NCBI RefSeq assembly: GCF_000003855.2
Contig: NW_003101680.1
Location: 2,293,095-2,357,094 of the forward strand
DNA from: Blastomyces gilchristii SLH14081
Taxonomy: Eukaryota > Ascomycota > Eurotiomycetes > Onygenales > Ajellomycetaceae
Direction: 5' to 3'
DNA length: 64,000 nt
Positions 44,356 to 55,187 of this stretch are shown here, piece by piece. The first letter of the stretch is position 1. Every line of letters begins with the position of its first letter. Under the pieces are notes generated by a model. The model was not told the origin of the DNA, ran no database searches, and saw only the letters and a list, made by a program, of their open reading frames with translations. Position numbers and translations under genes: made by a program.

Positions 44356-45906
44356 ATGTCCTCTCCCTTCTTGAACCTAGATGGAACTCCTCTCTGTGAT
44401 CCCGTTCTTGGCCACGGCGGAACAGGAGTCGTCGTTCGACGAGGTGACATCGCCGTCAAGCTGCCATTGAGGTATATTGGTGATAACGACGATGATACCC
44501 AAGCGAACTGTCTTGTCATCAAACATGAAGAAGATGTGTATCGACGGCTACAGGATTGTGATGGTGTTGTGCGTTGCTTCGGCTTCCCTGGATATTGCAT
44601 TCAAATGGAGTTGATGGAAAATGGAGATCTTGCTACATATCTGAAGAGACAACGCCCGGTGCAGTCCCTTCAGCTCTCATGGTTTCGGCAAATGGCTCAT
44701 ACACTTGTTCACATACACAACCGTTGTGTTATAGTGGCAGATATTGCTACAAAAAATTTCGTTCTCAACGCCGACCTCTCCATTAAATCCTGTGACTTCA
44801 CTGAGTCCTCTATTCTGCCCCTTGGTTCTGACATGGAGCGCGCCGACGACCATGGTTACTCAATTTACACGGACATTGGCCAATTGGGTGCTGTGATATA
44901 TGAGGTTATAACCGGGCAGCATTGCGAATTTGATCTGTTTAGGGATCAGCCATCGGGGCCTGCCTGCGCAGCCTGGCCGCGGCGGGAGATTCTCCCTTCC
45001 ACCAAGAATGTTTGGCTTGGTTCAATCATTGAAAAGTGTTGGACTAAAGGTGCATTCCAGAATGCGACAAGTCTACTGGCTGCACTAGAGTTAGTCTCTC
45101 TAGATTGTCCACCCGAACATGAAAAGAGGATACATGAACATTTAGGGTTCCATGTCAACATGTTTGAGATACGGCCCCATCTCTCGCTTCCACAGGAGAG
45201 GATGCTTGACAAATATTTATCACATGAGAAATTAAATCAGACTCAGCAACTGAACTGGGCGCGGGAAGCTGCTGCTGCTGTCTCATATGCACATTCAAAG
45301 CATGTCCTTATTGGTGGTTTTGCCGCACGAAGTTTCCTAATTGCAGATAGGCAAACACTCAAATTATGCCACTTTGCAAACTCTCGCATCGTTCCTAAAT
45401 ATCTAAATATTGACGAAATCAATGAGGACGGTCTATCAGTCAAGTATGACATAGCCTGTTTCGGTTCCCTAATCTACAACATTGTTACAGGAAGGAAGTT
45501 CGAAGTTCCCATCTGTCAACTATCCAATTCTAGTGTGCAGGGTTGTGGTGAGGATGCAGCAGTTTCTGAAACTAGGGACTACACAATTCCACGACAAATA
45601 GATAAAGGCATACATGGAGAGCTTCCTAACACAGTGGGCGTATTCATGGGCAATGTAATCCGGGACTGTTGGGATCAGGACGGGTATCGGAGGATGGAAG
45701 ATGTCTGTAGCGCACTCTCTGAGCTCTCAGACCGCGATCTCTCGGGTTTAGTCTTAAGAACTATGGCAGGAAGCAACTCCATACACTGCTCTTTGCAATC
45801 TATGTTGACGGTGAAGAGCCGGTTTTGCCCTCATTTATTTCATCTTTGTTTCGTCCCTGTGGTTGCAGTTGTGGCTGTCTCGCTGATATTTCTTGTCCTA
45901 CATTGA
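44356..45906 (+). CDS. Protein kinase-like protein with pseudokinase repeat and tail anchor
   Basis: A single uninterrupted exon of 516 codons. N-terminal kinase fold: Gly loop GHGGTG (residues 19-24), AVK lysine K35, Glu candidates 58/59, hinge MELMENGDL (84-92), catalytic loop VADIATKN with D129, K133 and N134, and DFT (147-149) for DFG. The HRD His-Arg pair is missing but the metal and catalytic residues are present, so activity is possible. A second, diverged C-lobe-like repeat (about 265-440) has GGFAARS where D-x-x-x-x-N is expected and CHF for DFG, hence probably catalytically dead. Residues about 490-514 (LFHLCFVPVVAVVAVSLIFL) form one hydrophobic segment at the very C terminus, a likely tail anchor that leaves both domains in the cytosol. 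Fungal kinase-like family expansions exist in onygenaleans; the exact family and substrate are unknown. Confidence 0.7.
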   Translation: MSSPFLNLDGTPLCDPVLGHGGTGVVVRRGDIAVKLPLRYIGDNDDDTQANCLVIKHEEDVYRRLQDCDGVVRCFGFPGYCIQMELMENGDLATYLKRQRPVQSLQLSWFRQMAHTLVHIHNRCVIVADIATKNFVLNADLSIKSCDFTESSILPLGSDMERADDHGYSIYTDIGQLGAVIYEVITGQHCEFDLFRDQPSGPACAAWPRREILPSTKNVWLGSIIEKCWTKGAFQNATSLLAALELVSLDCPPEHEKRIHEHLGFHVNMFEIRPHLSLPQERMLDKYLSHEKLNQTQQLNWAREAAAAVSYAHSKHVLIGGFAARSFLIADRQTLKLCHFANSRIVPKYLNIDEINEDGLSVKYDIACFGSLIYNIVTGRKFEVPICQLSNSSVQGCGEDAAVSETRDYTIPRQIDKGIHGELPNTVGVFMGNVIRDCWDQDGYRRMEDVCSALSELSDRDLSGLVLRTMAGSNSIHCSLQSMLTVKSRFCPHLFHLCFVPVVAVVAVSLIFLVLH

Positions 45907-46335
45907 GCTTTCTACAAAGCAGCCAGGCCTGACTTATGAGAAGCCGGACAGAGATTTGAGATACAGGACAGAATGGGAGTCTAGTCAGCTTTATTTTATT
46001 GCTACTGTCTAATCATATGCTCAGGTGAAAGTTTGTTATTCGACCCTGGTTTCTTCTCGCTTAATAAATTACCATTAGAGATGAAGAAAACGAGTCAGCT
46101 CCTCTTTCACTGTTGAAGCAGCTGAGGCTCATCATGTATTAATTTAATTCTATAATATGCTATGGATGGTTGCTAAGTGACAATCTAGCTGTCGGCGCCC
46201 CGGATCAGACCCCACTGAGCAGAGATACTGTGAGTGCCAAAACTTCGCTGACTTCCCGCAGCCAGCATGAAGCATGTTTAGCACCCTTTTGCGTCCAACA
46301 TTAACGCCATAGGCGGGATCGAGGCCCCGTTGGAA
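45907..46335. other. Intergenic region
   Basis: Sits between two convergent genes. TTAATAAATT near 46061 could serve as a polyadenylation element. Nothing else recognised. Confidence 0.5.
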
Positions 46336-48372
46336 CTATGGTGTAGTCACGATGATTGGCTTGCACTTTCTCTTCCACTTCCATGTGTCAGTCATCGGCG
46401 ATGCTCCCCTTTCCCGGAGTTTTGAGGACCATCGCTGCTGCAGGGCGCTTAATTTTCGGTGTGGAAACTGCTGCTTGATCTCCCACCAACGCCAGCCGCG
46501 CGTCTTCAGATCCTTTAGTCGCTCATCTTCACCCTGGGTCCACCGAGATCTCTTCTTGTCCAGCTCCGCGGTCCCTGGATCCTTGTCCACACTTTCGGTG
46601 TCGACCTCAGCTACCTCACCATCCATGGCACGCTCGGCGTCCGTTGAAGGATTCCTACGGAGGTCGAGGAGCCTTTGAGCAAAGGCAGACACCAGCGCGG
46701 AAATGTCCTCTGGGGATAACAGCCGCGGGCTAAAAGTATGCTCGGAGCCGCCGGCGGGTGCCACCGGCGGGTGCCACCGGACCGCAGCGTGTGCACCATT
46801 CGTGATCCACGCGTGTGGAGCTTATAGAGTGCTCCGTGGCAGCCACTGATCGCCCGCTGCGAGGCGCCCGCTTGACCTCTTGATGATGCCCAACGGCTCG
46901 CGCACCCCGAGATCGAGATTGTGGTCGACATGATGTGGTAGCGGCTGACCGTGAGGAAATCTTGCGCCGCTTTGATTGCTGCTTCACTGAATCGCCGCCG
47001 TCGCTACTCGCGGTGTAATCTCCGTCCGAATCATCAGAGGGATCAGTCGTGCCGGTTATGTCCCACTTCCCCCAGTTGTCATCTGTAGGCTGTGCGGGGC
47101 TACCGGGAAGATGACGGTCCTCAATCAAAATTTTACGCTTTGATTTTGACCGGGTGTTCCGTTGGTGGGTCCCGGGGTCATGCTGTGCACTTTCGTTCCC
47201 CTTGATTTTTTCCGGGTCTTCTCGATGGCAATGGGAGATGGATGGAATCACAACCGCGACCATAGACTCCATAGACTCCTTTGACCCGACATCGGATCGG
47301 CGGCACCGTCCCGTGAAGGGAGATTGGCATTGCCCAGTGCTGCAGGCGTAGGTGTCAGCGTCAGTCTTGCCCTTATGTTGATCCAGTTTCACAGAGTGAG
47401 CCACCAACATGGCAGAAGTAGAATCTGCATTCTCATCTGAGGATGCGGAGCCCCACTGTGCTGTAGTGCTGCTACTCTTAGTACTGATTTCTGTTTCTAC
47501 AAACATGTGTGAGGAACATAGGCCTGTAATTAAAGGAATGCGGTGCAGACTCACCTTGGCTGCCATGTGGGGATTCTTGATTGAGTGTTTCATCTTGCTC
47601 CCTATTCAACTCCAACAAGTGAGGTTGCTCCTCTGATGCCGACAGAGGATTCGATTTACCGTTGCTGGTGAGTGGTTCCGCCAACGAAGCGGATTGGGCC
47701 GTAATGGAGCCCAGGAACAACTCCAGACTAGGTGAGGCTTCATTCGTCTTCTCCTGGCATCGATCCTCATTCCTCTTGTGAAAATCTGGAAGGAGATCTG
47801 GATTAGAGATGCAAGAAGCCCAGAACGTTCGACGCCCTTGGAAGAGAAGAAGGGACAACGAAGAAACCAATAAGCCTACCTATGGGATCATGTCTTGCAT
47901 CGTACGGGTGCGGCCGCGAATCTAGAGTGATGATGTCGCCACAAGAAGTGATGTCAGTGGTCAAGTCCACAAAGCTCTTGCTGTCGAGGCCTTCGGCAAT
48001 TCCATTCTCTATAAAGGCCTTATCGAAATCGTTCAGCACAATAGCCTGTGCCAGATCTTGGCCGTTGCGGCCGCCTTGAAGTGGGGCGCACGGTGGGACA
48101 CTGGAAGGGGGACGGCTGGGTAGGGGATGTGGTTTCAGTGATACAGGGTGCATGGGCTGAGTCTGGAGAGATACAGATGTAGAGTATGGAGGGGGGTTGG
48201 CGACATTAGGACGGCCAGGTAGGCAGAAGGGGAAGAGGGAGAGGGGATGGAGAGGCCTGGGGGGTTTGAGAGGGAGTGTTGTGGGTGTAGAGCATGGAGG
48301 GCGAAAGTGATCGGGATGGGCTTGAAAGGTTTTACGTTCTGGCTGAGAGGGGGTATAGTTGATGAACTCCAT
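46336..48372 (-). pseudogene. Myb/SANT-domain gene, frameshifted by a 13-bp duplication
   Basis: Three exons on the minus strand: 47880-48372 (MEFINYTPSQPER..., Pro-rich), 47555-47797 and 46336-47496. Introns at 47798-47879 and 47497-47554 have GT-AG ends and phase 1, and restore one frame. Exon 3 is Ser/Asp-rich with basic nuclear-localisation-like KSKRKI and KQQSKRRK segments, and ends in a Myb/SANT motif (SRWTQGEDERLKDLKTRGWR, then WW...QQFPHR...ALQQRW). Three spaced Trp are visible, so a nuclear DNA-binding role is likely. A tandem 13-bp duplication (46752-46777) shifts the frame, so the Myb domain is lost unless one unit is removed. Without one unit the frame runs smoothly into SEHTFSPRLLSPEDISALVS. 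An upstream non-coding exon near 48409-48648 is possible. Confidence 0.72.
46752..46777. repeat. 13-bp tandem duplication causing a frameshift
   Basis: CGGCGGGTGCCAC occurs twice in direct contact (46752-46764, 46765-46777). Thirteen is not a multiple of three. The frame before it ends 31 bases later at TAG; the frame after it holds the Myb domain. Confidence 0.9.
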
Positions 48373-49254
48373 GGGGGCCAAATGATATTCACCTGCTCTG
48401 AAATGGTCTCACGGGCTGTTTTGTTCAATCTCGCTGGTGAGGTTCACAATTTTGCGGGAGGAAGAAGGCCATCTATATAGCAGGTTCAGAAGTGCGGCAC
48501 TCACTGGCTCAATGCAGAGCAAGATGGCTTGAGCTTCACTGTGCCAAAGGAGCGGGTGCCATTTTCTGACCCAAACCAGCGCATGGCATGAGCTAAGCCG
48601 ACCAAGAACCGTCTCCCCAACCACATTCGAAAAGCACGGCGAGCCCATCTTAGCAGCCTCTCACACTGCGAACGGCATATGTAACTCCCTAATGCAACCT
48701 GAGCAAGAAGAAGGCAGCGCCAGGATGATCATAATCTATTAAGAAACCCCAAATGATGCCTAGATTGGCTACAACAATCCATTTCACTGCAGATATAGGA
48801 ACATGACTAAATTACATGTGAGTTCTGTGGTGAGGATAACCAGCAGGGGTCGATGTTGCAAGGCATACCAGCCGATACCATCCAGCTTGCGCAGCCCGCT
48901 AACACCTCATCATCCAAGCTTAAGCTTCGCCTCCAGCAAGGAAATTGAATATGTCGTCGCCCTTGCAGGGGATAAGGGATGCAGGTGGCGGTGAGCCGGC
49001 CCACCGTTTGTCAAGAGGAGGAGGGATACAGGCGTCAGGGTTCGGCGATCGCCGATGAAGAGGGGGGAACAAGGGAAGGCTGAAATTGGAAAGGAAAACG
49101 AGGTAGAAAGTGCGTGCACAAGAGAGGGAAAGGGGAGCATCTTATATAGTTGCGATGGGTGACGTCGATAACGGGCCACAGCAGCAAGAGCAAGCGCGCG
49201 CCATCCCCGAACAGGCGGCGCCAAACCGAAATCGGACATGCCAGACCCCGAACA
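48373..49254. other. Upstream region of the Myb gene, no supported gene
   Basis: Normal base composition. Short open frames on both strands (48409-48648 minus, 48910-49239 minus) lack domains or consistent splice partners. The piece 48409-48648 might be a 5' exon of the Myb gene. Confidence 0.4.
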
Positions 49255-49780
49255 TGCAAATCGAAATTCTCCTTATAAGTGATTTTGTTATAATAATAAT
49301 TATCATGTCATTTCAACAGATATATAACAGTTTGAAAATTCTGCTATAGTTCTATTTTTACATATCAAATATCAATGAAAAATGAATTTTAATGAGTTTT
49401 AAATTGATTACTTCTGCAGCAGTAAATTTTATTAACTATTATCTATGATATGGTTACTATTATATTATCTCTCAGATTATATCATCACAGTTATTCATTA
49501 TAATTCTTGATCTTTAATATTTACAGATCTCTGAATGCTGTATGACTACATTGAATACATCAGTAGATATCACAACTTGTTCTAGTATATAGTATATATA
49601 GTATAGATTGTTTGATATATTTGATGAGTTATACAGAGTTATATATAGAATCTACTGAACAGAAGACCTTATCTGACCAGGTTAGTATGTATAACCCTGG
49701 CCAGAGCTGTCCAGGGCTGTACAAGCTGGCACTGTATAGACTTATACAGCCCTGGACGGGGTCACCCTAACTAACTACAT
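49255..49780. mobile_element. AT-rich transposon relic in gene space
   Basis: A sudden drop to CpG-poor, AT-rich sequence starting after ACATGCAAATCG (49260) and ending at about GGACGGGGTCACC (49767). The right end keeps repeated GTCCAGGGCTGTAC / TACAGCCCTGGAC segments that form inverted repeats (49708-49721 and 49743-49757). No target duplication or coding frame found. It is most likely a decayed LTR or small element; class unknown. Confidence 0.5.
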
Positions 49781-50070
49781 GTACGAGGCCAAGCCGAGGT
49801 TGCGCGTTTAGCGCATCGAAATTAGCCGAATCGACGACGACAGCTTACTGTTAACCGGCTTCAACATTCCAAAGCCGAAGCCGAACGAGCTGGCGAGGGT
49901 ATTCAACATGCGACCAGGACGAATGCTGATAAGAAGAAACGTCGAATGACGGGTTTATCCAGACCTGGAAAATATAGGACATGGTCACATAGCGACAGCA
50001 CAGCCAAGTGCCATATTCCGCTTTTTGTCACTGTTCACCCACTTCAAGGGATACATACATACAGGATACC

Positions 50071-51127
50071 ATGTCTGCGCCTGCGACAACAACACCTCCT
50101 CCGGCCGCGAGATTTGTCCTCTTGGACTTTCCTGCCCCTCATGTTCTTCTTGTTACTATCAACCTTGAGAAGCAAATGAACTCTCTGCCAGTCGACGCAG
50201 TGTGGGAGATGCATCGAGTTTGGACATGGTTCGACAATGAGCCTGAGATGTAAGTTGGCAGCTATATGTCTGGAGCAACGCGCGATTCAAATGCATTGAG
50301 TATGGCCTGCGAAGCTCCATTTGATTCTATCTATTAAAGCTCTACTCTATAATAGGCGCGTGGGAATTGTCACCGGGGCGGGTAAGAAGGCTTTCTCGGC
50401 CGGGATGGATCTGAAAGGTATAGTCATAAAATCTGTTTCCAATTTACCTCATGCCTTCATCTCATCCCTTGCACCGCCCAGAGATACAAAATTTAGACTT
50501 ATCCGTATGTCTACAAGGATTATAGAGCGGCAATCGTTGTCAGCATCTGATTTTGATTCCGCTGCACGGTTAAACGCATACCCCTCCACTGGTTTTGCCG
50601 GACTCACTCGACGAACGGGTAGAAAACCAATAATAGCGGCTTGCAACGGGCATGCGCATGGTGGAGGTTTTGAAATCGTCCTCAACAGCGACATCGTGAT
50701 CGCGTCAGAGAACGCGGATTTCCGACTCCCGGATGTATTGCGCGGAACAGCAGCGATGGCTGGTGCGTTTCCACGGCTGTGCAGAACGTTTGGCCTTCAA
50801 AGAGCCATGTGGCTCGGTTTGACGGCGCATACCTTGACGGCACAAGAAGGTCTGCAATGGGGCCTTGTCCAAAAGATTGTACCCATTGATGACCTGATTA
50901 GGGAGGCGGTGGATGTTGCGAAACTCATTGCTAGCATGAGCCCTGATAGTGTCGTTGTCACTAGGGCCGGTATACGGCAGGCATGGGAAACAAGCAGCGT
51001 GGAACACGCAACATTCTTGACGGGAGAGACCTACGCGGCGAAGCTGATGTCTGGAGAAAATGCGCGGGAAGGAATGCTTGCATTTAAAGAGAAGAGGCTC
51101 CCGAAATGGCTGCCATCGAAGCTGTAA
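50071..51127 (+). CDS. Enoyl-CoA hydratase/isomerase family protein, peroxisomal
   Basis: Exons 50071-50249, 50356-50417 and 50526-51127; GT-AG introns of 106 and 108 bp; 280 residues, normal for the family. It reads MSAPATTTPPPAARFVLLDF at the start, GIVTGAGKKAFSAGMDLKER across both introns (the oxyanion-hole A-G-x-D-L motif), ACNGHAHGGGFEIVLNSDI (the crotonase NGxAxGGG motif), then the PRLCRTFGLQRAMWLGLTA segment. The last three residues are SKL, a canonical type 1 peroxisome signal. The family hydrates or isomerises enoyl-CoA thioesters in beta-oxidation or amino-acid breakdown. The start codon is the first ATG, after a short leader. An acyl-CoA dehydrogenase gene follows on the same strand, 548 bp downstream. 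Confidence 0.9.
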
Positions 51128-51675
51128 CTAGAGTTCTTTTTCAAAACTAAGTAAAGTCTCGTGTATACATTTAGTTACCATTTTTAATTATACTAGAAAT
51201 AATGCGCTCAGCACTTAGAGGCGTGGTTATTCTTTTCCTTGCAGCTGGATATTCGGTATTCCGGGACATATAATATTCTATTTATATTTTAACATGAGAT
51301 TTATTTCCAGTAGATTTTTTACCTGTCTGACGTATCTCAAAGCAAATAATTCACACTCTCGGCTCGCCCGCATCGGATCTCGGCCACAGCTAGGATTGAC
51401 TCCGCAATTCGACCTTGGACCACAGCCACGGCAAAAAAAGAAACATCGGCTTTCAATACCTAGGTAGCTGTAAATAAGTTGGGTAGTTAGCTAGACCGTC
51501 AATAACCAGATGTTCCTCGCTTTCCAATTTTCCCAGAATACCTAACGGTTACTCGCCATATAATATAGTATCAGGAGAAGAATCCAAGATTTCCGTTAAC
51601 TACATACAATACACTCAACTATCTATCCAACAAACCAGTTTCCTTGCCTTTTGTATTATTCTTTAATAAATACAA
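51128..51675 (+). promoter_or_regulatory. Intergenic region and promoter of the acyl-CoA dehydrogenase gene
   Basis: AT-rich just after the hydratase gene, then pyrimidine-rich with CAACTATC/CAAACCAG before the ATG. No gene or repeat recognised. Specific transcription-factor sites cannot be assigned by eye. Confidence 0.45.
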
Positions 51676-53353
51676 ATGGCATCCGCCCTCCTCGGATCCA
51701 CTGCGCCCTACGTAGAGCCGTTCTGGCACTCTCGCGACACCTCCCCATACTACAATGAGTCTCACAGGAATCTCCGCCTATTCGTCCGCGACTACGTTGA
51801 GAACCATTTAAGGCCCTATGCAGACGAGTATGAAAAGCAAGGCTTTATTCCGCCAGAGGTAAGATTTCATGAAATAATAGAAACTTATACTGGGATTCCT
51901 GATTTTGCCCCTGCATTTATAAAATACTCTTTGGCACGGCTCACTGGAAGGCACCATCTAAAATATCTACTATGTAGGCGCTTAAACTCTACGTAGAAAA
52001 GGGGTTCACGATCATCAAGCCTACCAAGAGGGAGTATATGGGTGGGCTGTCCCTGCCCGCTGGCATTGAGCCGGAGGAGTGGGATATATTTCATAACCTC
52101 GTGGTGGCGGATGAGTTGAATAGGTTGGTCTCATTTATTATGCTTTGTATTGCTTATTTCAAAACTTTGCCTGACGAACAATTACTGACGAACGCTATGT
52201 TGTGAAACTAGAGTTGGCTATACCGGCGTACTTTGGGGTCTTTTTGGCGGAAATAATATTGGGTGCCCTCCAATTCTGGATTTCGGAAACGAGGCACAAA
52301 AGCTCGAGTATTTGCCCAAAATTTCTCGCGGAGAGATACGGTTCTGCTTGGGCATTACTGAGCCGGATGGTACGCATACGATTCATCGATAATCTGCATA
52401 GTTTATGGGAGTTTGCTAACATAAATATTTCTAGCGGGATCCGACGTCGCTAACATTAGAACCACAGCCATACGGAGGGGGAACAAGTACATCGTCAACG
52501 GAGCCAAAAAATGGATCACCAACGGGATATGGGCCGATTATTGCACGGCTGCGGTCAGGACAGGCGGAGAGGGGCGCAGGGGCATTTCTCTCCTGATCAT
52601 CCCGTTAGCAGCCAAGGGCGTGACGAGGAGAATAATGGAGAACTCCGGCGTTAACGCCAGTGGCTCGACCTTCATTGAATTCGACGACGTGGAAGTCCCA
52701 GTGGAAAACCTCATCGGGACTGAAAATGATGGATTCAGGTATATCATGTCGAGTAAGTCGCTCTCCTACACACGTCTCTTTGACCACTTTTCCTCCTGTC
52801 CTATCCATCTTTCAATTTCCATTCCAACCCGAAACTAAATTATTACCCAGACTTCAATCCCGAACGTCTCGGTCTAGCCATCTCCTGCATCCGCCTCTCG
52901 CGTGTCTGCGTCGAGGATGCCTACAACTACGCCACAAACCGCGAGACATTCGGCCAGCCATTAATCACGAACCAAATAATCCGCGCAAAATTCAGCAAAT
53001 TAGGCCGCCTTATCGAGCCCTGCCAGGCCTTCCTGGAGCAACTGGCGTACACCATCCACGTGGCCACCAAGAACGGCCAGGAGGTTAATGTCGGTGGCAT
53101 GACTGCACTGCTCAAAGTGATGTCCACGCGCTGCCTGGAGAAAGTGTGTCGCGAGGCGCAGCAAGTCCTGGGCGGCGCGGGGTATAATAAGAGCGGGCGG
53201 GGGGCACGAATCGAGCAGATTAGTCGTGATGTTAGGGTTTATGTGGTCGGGGGCGGGAGTGAGGAGATTCTGAGCGATTTGGCGGTTAGGGAGGAAATAA
53301 AAAGTTTGTATCATGCGCAGCGCACGGCGAAGAAGGAAGGGGCGAAGATCTGA
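51676..53353 (+). CDS. Acyl-CoA dehydrogenase, probably peroxisomal
   Basis: Five exons: 51676-51858, 51978-52123, 52212-52369, 52435-52752, 52851-53353; all introns GT-AG, 65-119 bp; 435 residues. The N-terminal helical domain has RNLRLFVRDYVENHLRPYAD. FLGITEPDAGSD-type FAD/substrate loop: RFCLGITEPDAGSDVANIRT (about 149-168, spliced across intron 3), then WITNG. The C-terminal domain has FGQPLITNQIIRAKFSKL and QQVLGGAGYNKSGRG, and ends near GGGSEEIL, where the catalytic Glu of this family sits. The last residues AKI are a weak but known type 1 peroxisome signal. It would make the 2,3-double bond in acyl-CoA, with the upstream hydratase as the next step. Chain-length specificity unknown. Confidence 0.92.
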
Positions 53354-53766
53354 TTGGAGGAGATGTGGGGGATGGTGATGGTGTGGTTGTAGCTCAAGGA
53401 AATTCGGTCATTGTCTAAATCGCTTGGGAATGGTACAGAAAAACGCCTGTAAATCGAGCTAGTATATACACAACATATGATAAGGTAGAAATATGGTAGT
53501 ATAGTATAGGATAAGACATGCAAAGCTCCGTTCAAAATACCGAACGCCAAATAGGAAAAGCCATTGTGGACCTGTTACCTCTGGCCCAGAGAGCATAACA
53601 GTCACAGTTATCGTATCAGTCAAAAGAACTTCAAAAAAGGTGGAAAACGCCCGACTTGGTAGGCCGGGGCCTTGGAAATATTTTAAGACGTCGTTGGGTA
53701 TGTGTGTAAGTCATATAGATCCGATCATTGACCGAAGGCATGAAGCTCCCCCATCCGCTTGCTGTC

Positions 53767-54583
53767 TTATCTGAAAATTCTCCCAATCATTCCCGAAGCA
53801 AAGTTACTCGCAATGCCACCGGACAAGGCACTGCTTGCGAAATTGGACGCTTGGCTGAACCGATCACACCGTGAAAACGCCACCGTATTCGTGATAGTAA
53901 GGATAAGCGCAATTGCTACACGAACAAACAAAAAAACAGAAGTTTAGCTCTCTTTCCCCTTTTTTGAACATGGCACCAACTTGAGATAGATATAAAAGGA
54001 AAAGACAAAACATACCAACTAAACTTAACCAGATGATACTCTGCAATCTTATAATGGCAAGGATCGCAAGACCAATCCATAGCGCCGGAGTAGCGTAAAG
54101 ACTGAGCCAGAAGAACCGTTTATCGGTAGCATTGATCGTCCGCGTGTTTGGGTCTGAACTTTCGAAGACCCAGTGAGAATCACCGTCGGTGGTGTTGACT
54201 TCGTTCCACCAGCGGAGTCCGACGAGGCGGCGGCCGGCAATGTTTTTCAGGTAGTAGAAGTCGGCGGAGAGAAGGAGGAGTGTTAGGATGAAGACAAGAA
54301 TGCTGATGGGTGTTTATGTTAGTCTTGGAACGGGGATGGCTGATTTGGGTCCCGGGTTGAGGGGAACATGAACGCAGACGAACAAGTTATTGATGAATAA
54401 AAGGCCAAATAGGTACATTAATAGGCTTCCTATTAAATTAATGGACTGTAAGCAAGTATCTAGCTTCGTAGGCTGTAAAGCTATTCATGTATACGAACCG
54501 ATGCGGAAGCCTAGGAAGACCAACAAGGTGACGGGATGCGCGCTGAGGCGCCAGTTGAGCTCCCCAGACGAACGTTGGTCCAT
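53767..54583 (-). CDS. TVP23: Golgi membrane protein TVP23 (DUF846)
   Basis: Four exons on the minus strand: 54499-54583, 54384-54429, 54016-54302, 53767-53915; introns of 69, 81 and 100 bp with GT-AG ends; 188 residues, near the yeast length of 199. It starts [20 protein letters not shown], followed by [20 protein letters not shown] (first membrane segments). The family hallmark [17 protein letters not shown] is in exon 3, then [12 protein letters not shown], two more membrane segments, and [12 protein letters not shown] near the end. TVP23 is found in late-Golgi vesicles with Tlg2 and takes part in Golgi/endosome transport; the precise role is unknown. It converges with the acyl-CoA dehydrogenase gene (413 bp between stops). 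Confidence 0.93.
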
Positions 54584-54985
54584 GGCCAAAGATATATATA
54601 TCTCGTTGAAGTATCACTACTGCGACTGGTTTACATCGAATATTCGTTGATGTGGTTGAGAGCTCTGTTGGAACTGGAAATAAAGCAATGTTGTCTGTCT
54701 TGGGCGCGTGTAATAGCCGCGGGCGGTAAGAGACAGCAGAATCAAGCTTAGCTCACACTTCCTCTAGAGTATTGACACATTATGAGATTAAAAATATTTT
54801 ATACGTGATATGCTCCCCTTGAGTTTCTGAGTGCTGAAGTTGGAAATTGTGCATTCCTGAGTTCAGTGCTACATATAGGATCATATTAGCCAGAGGCCTA
54901 ATTAATTGAACCTCAAGTTTTGATGAGTGTTTAACTCAGGCATGACAGAGTTCTCTGAAAGATGCTAAAAGAGTGGGGCTGGCTT
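54584..54985. other. Intergenic region with decayed repeat sequence
   Basis: From about 54772 the sequence turns AT-rich and CpG-poor, up to the solo-LTR-like unit at 54986. The TVP23 promoter should lie in 54584-54770. No gene seen. Confidence 0.4.
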
Positions 54986-55187
54986 TGTGCCGGGCCTTGT
55001 AAAAGGCCCGGCGTGACGCCCGAAACATTGGGTGACACTCAGGGGACCTTTAGCACGCCACTCCTACAATTATAAGCGGACTATGCTTAAAGAAACTTTA
55101 CACCTTTGCAAAAAGCTATCTCTCTAATATTAAATACGACTTTGCGTGTTCTTCTTCTCGATATATATTCAACTTATATCTATGACA
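54986..55187. mobile_element. Solo-LTR-like relic
   Basis: Begins TGTGCCGGGCC and ends TCTATGACA, so it has TG...CA ends over 202 bp, with ATATATATTC near the right end. No clear target duplication. The beginning carries the perfect hairpin described next. It does not match Gypsy A, B or C. A Copia-type LTR is possible (inference). Confidence 0.4.
54989..55012. repeat. Perfect 10-bp hairpin with GTAA loop
   Basis: GCCGGGCCTT and AAGGCCCGGC flank a four-base loop, GC-rich and with CpGs intact. Confidence 0.9.

Noticed and set aside
46352..48079. Plus-strand frames opposite the Myb gene.
   Set aside because: They are shadows of the Pro/Ser/Arg-rich coding strand; splice sites and domains support the minus strand.
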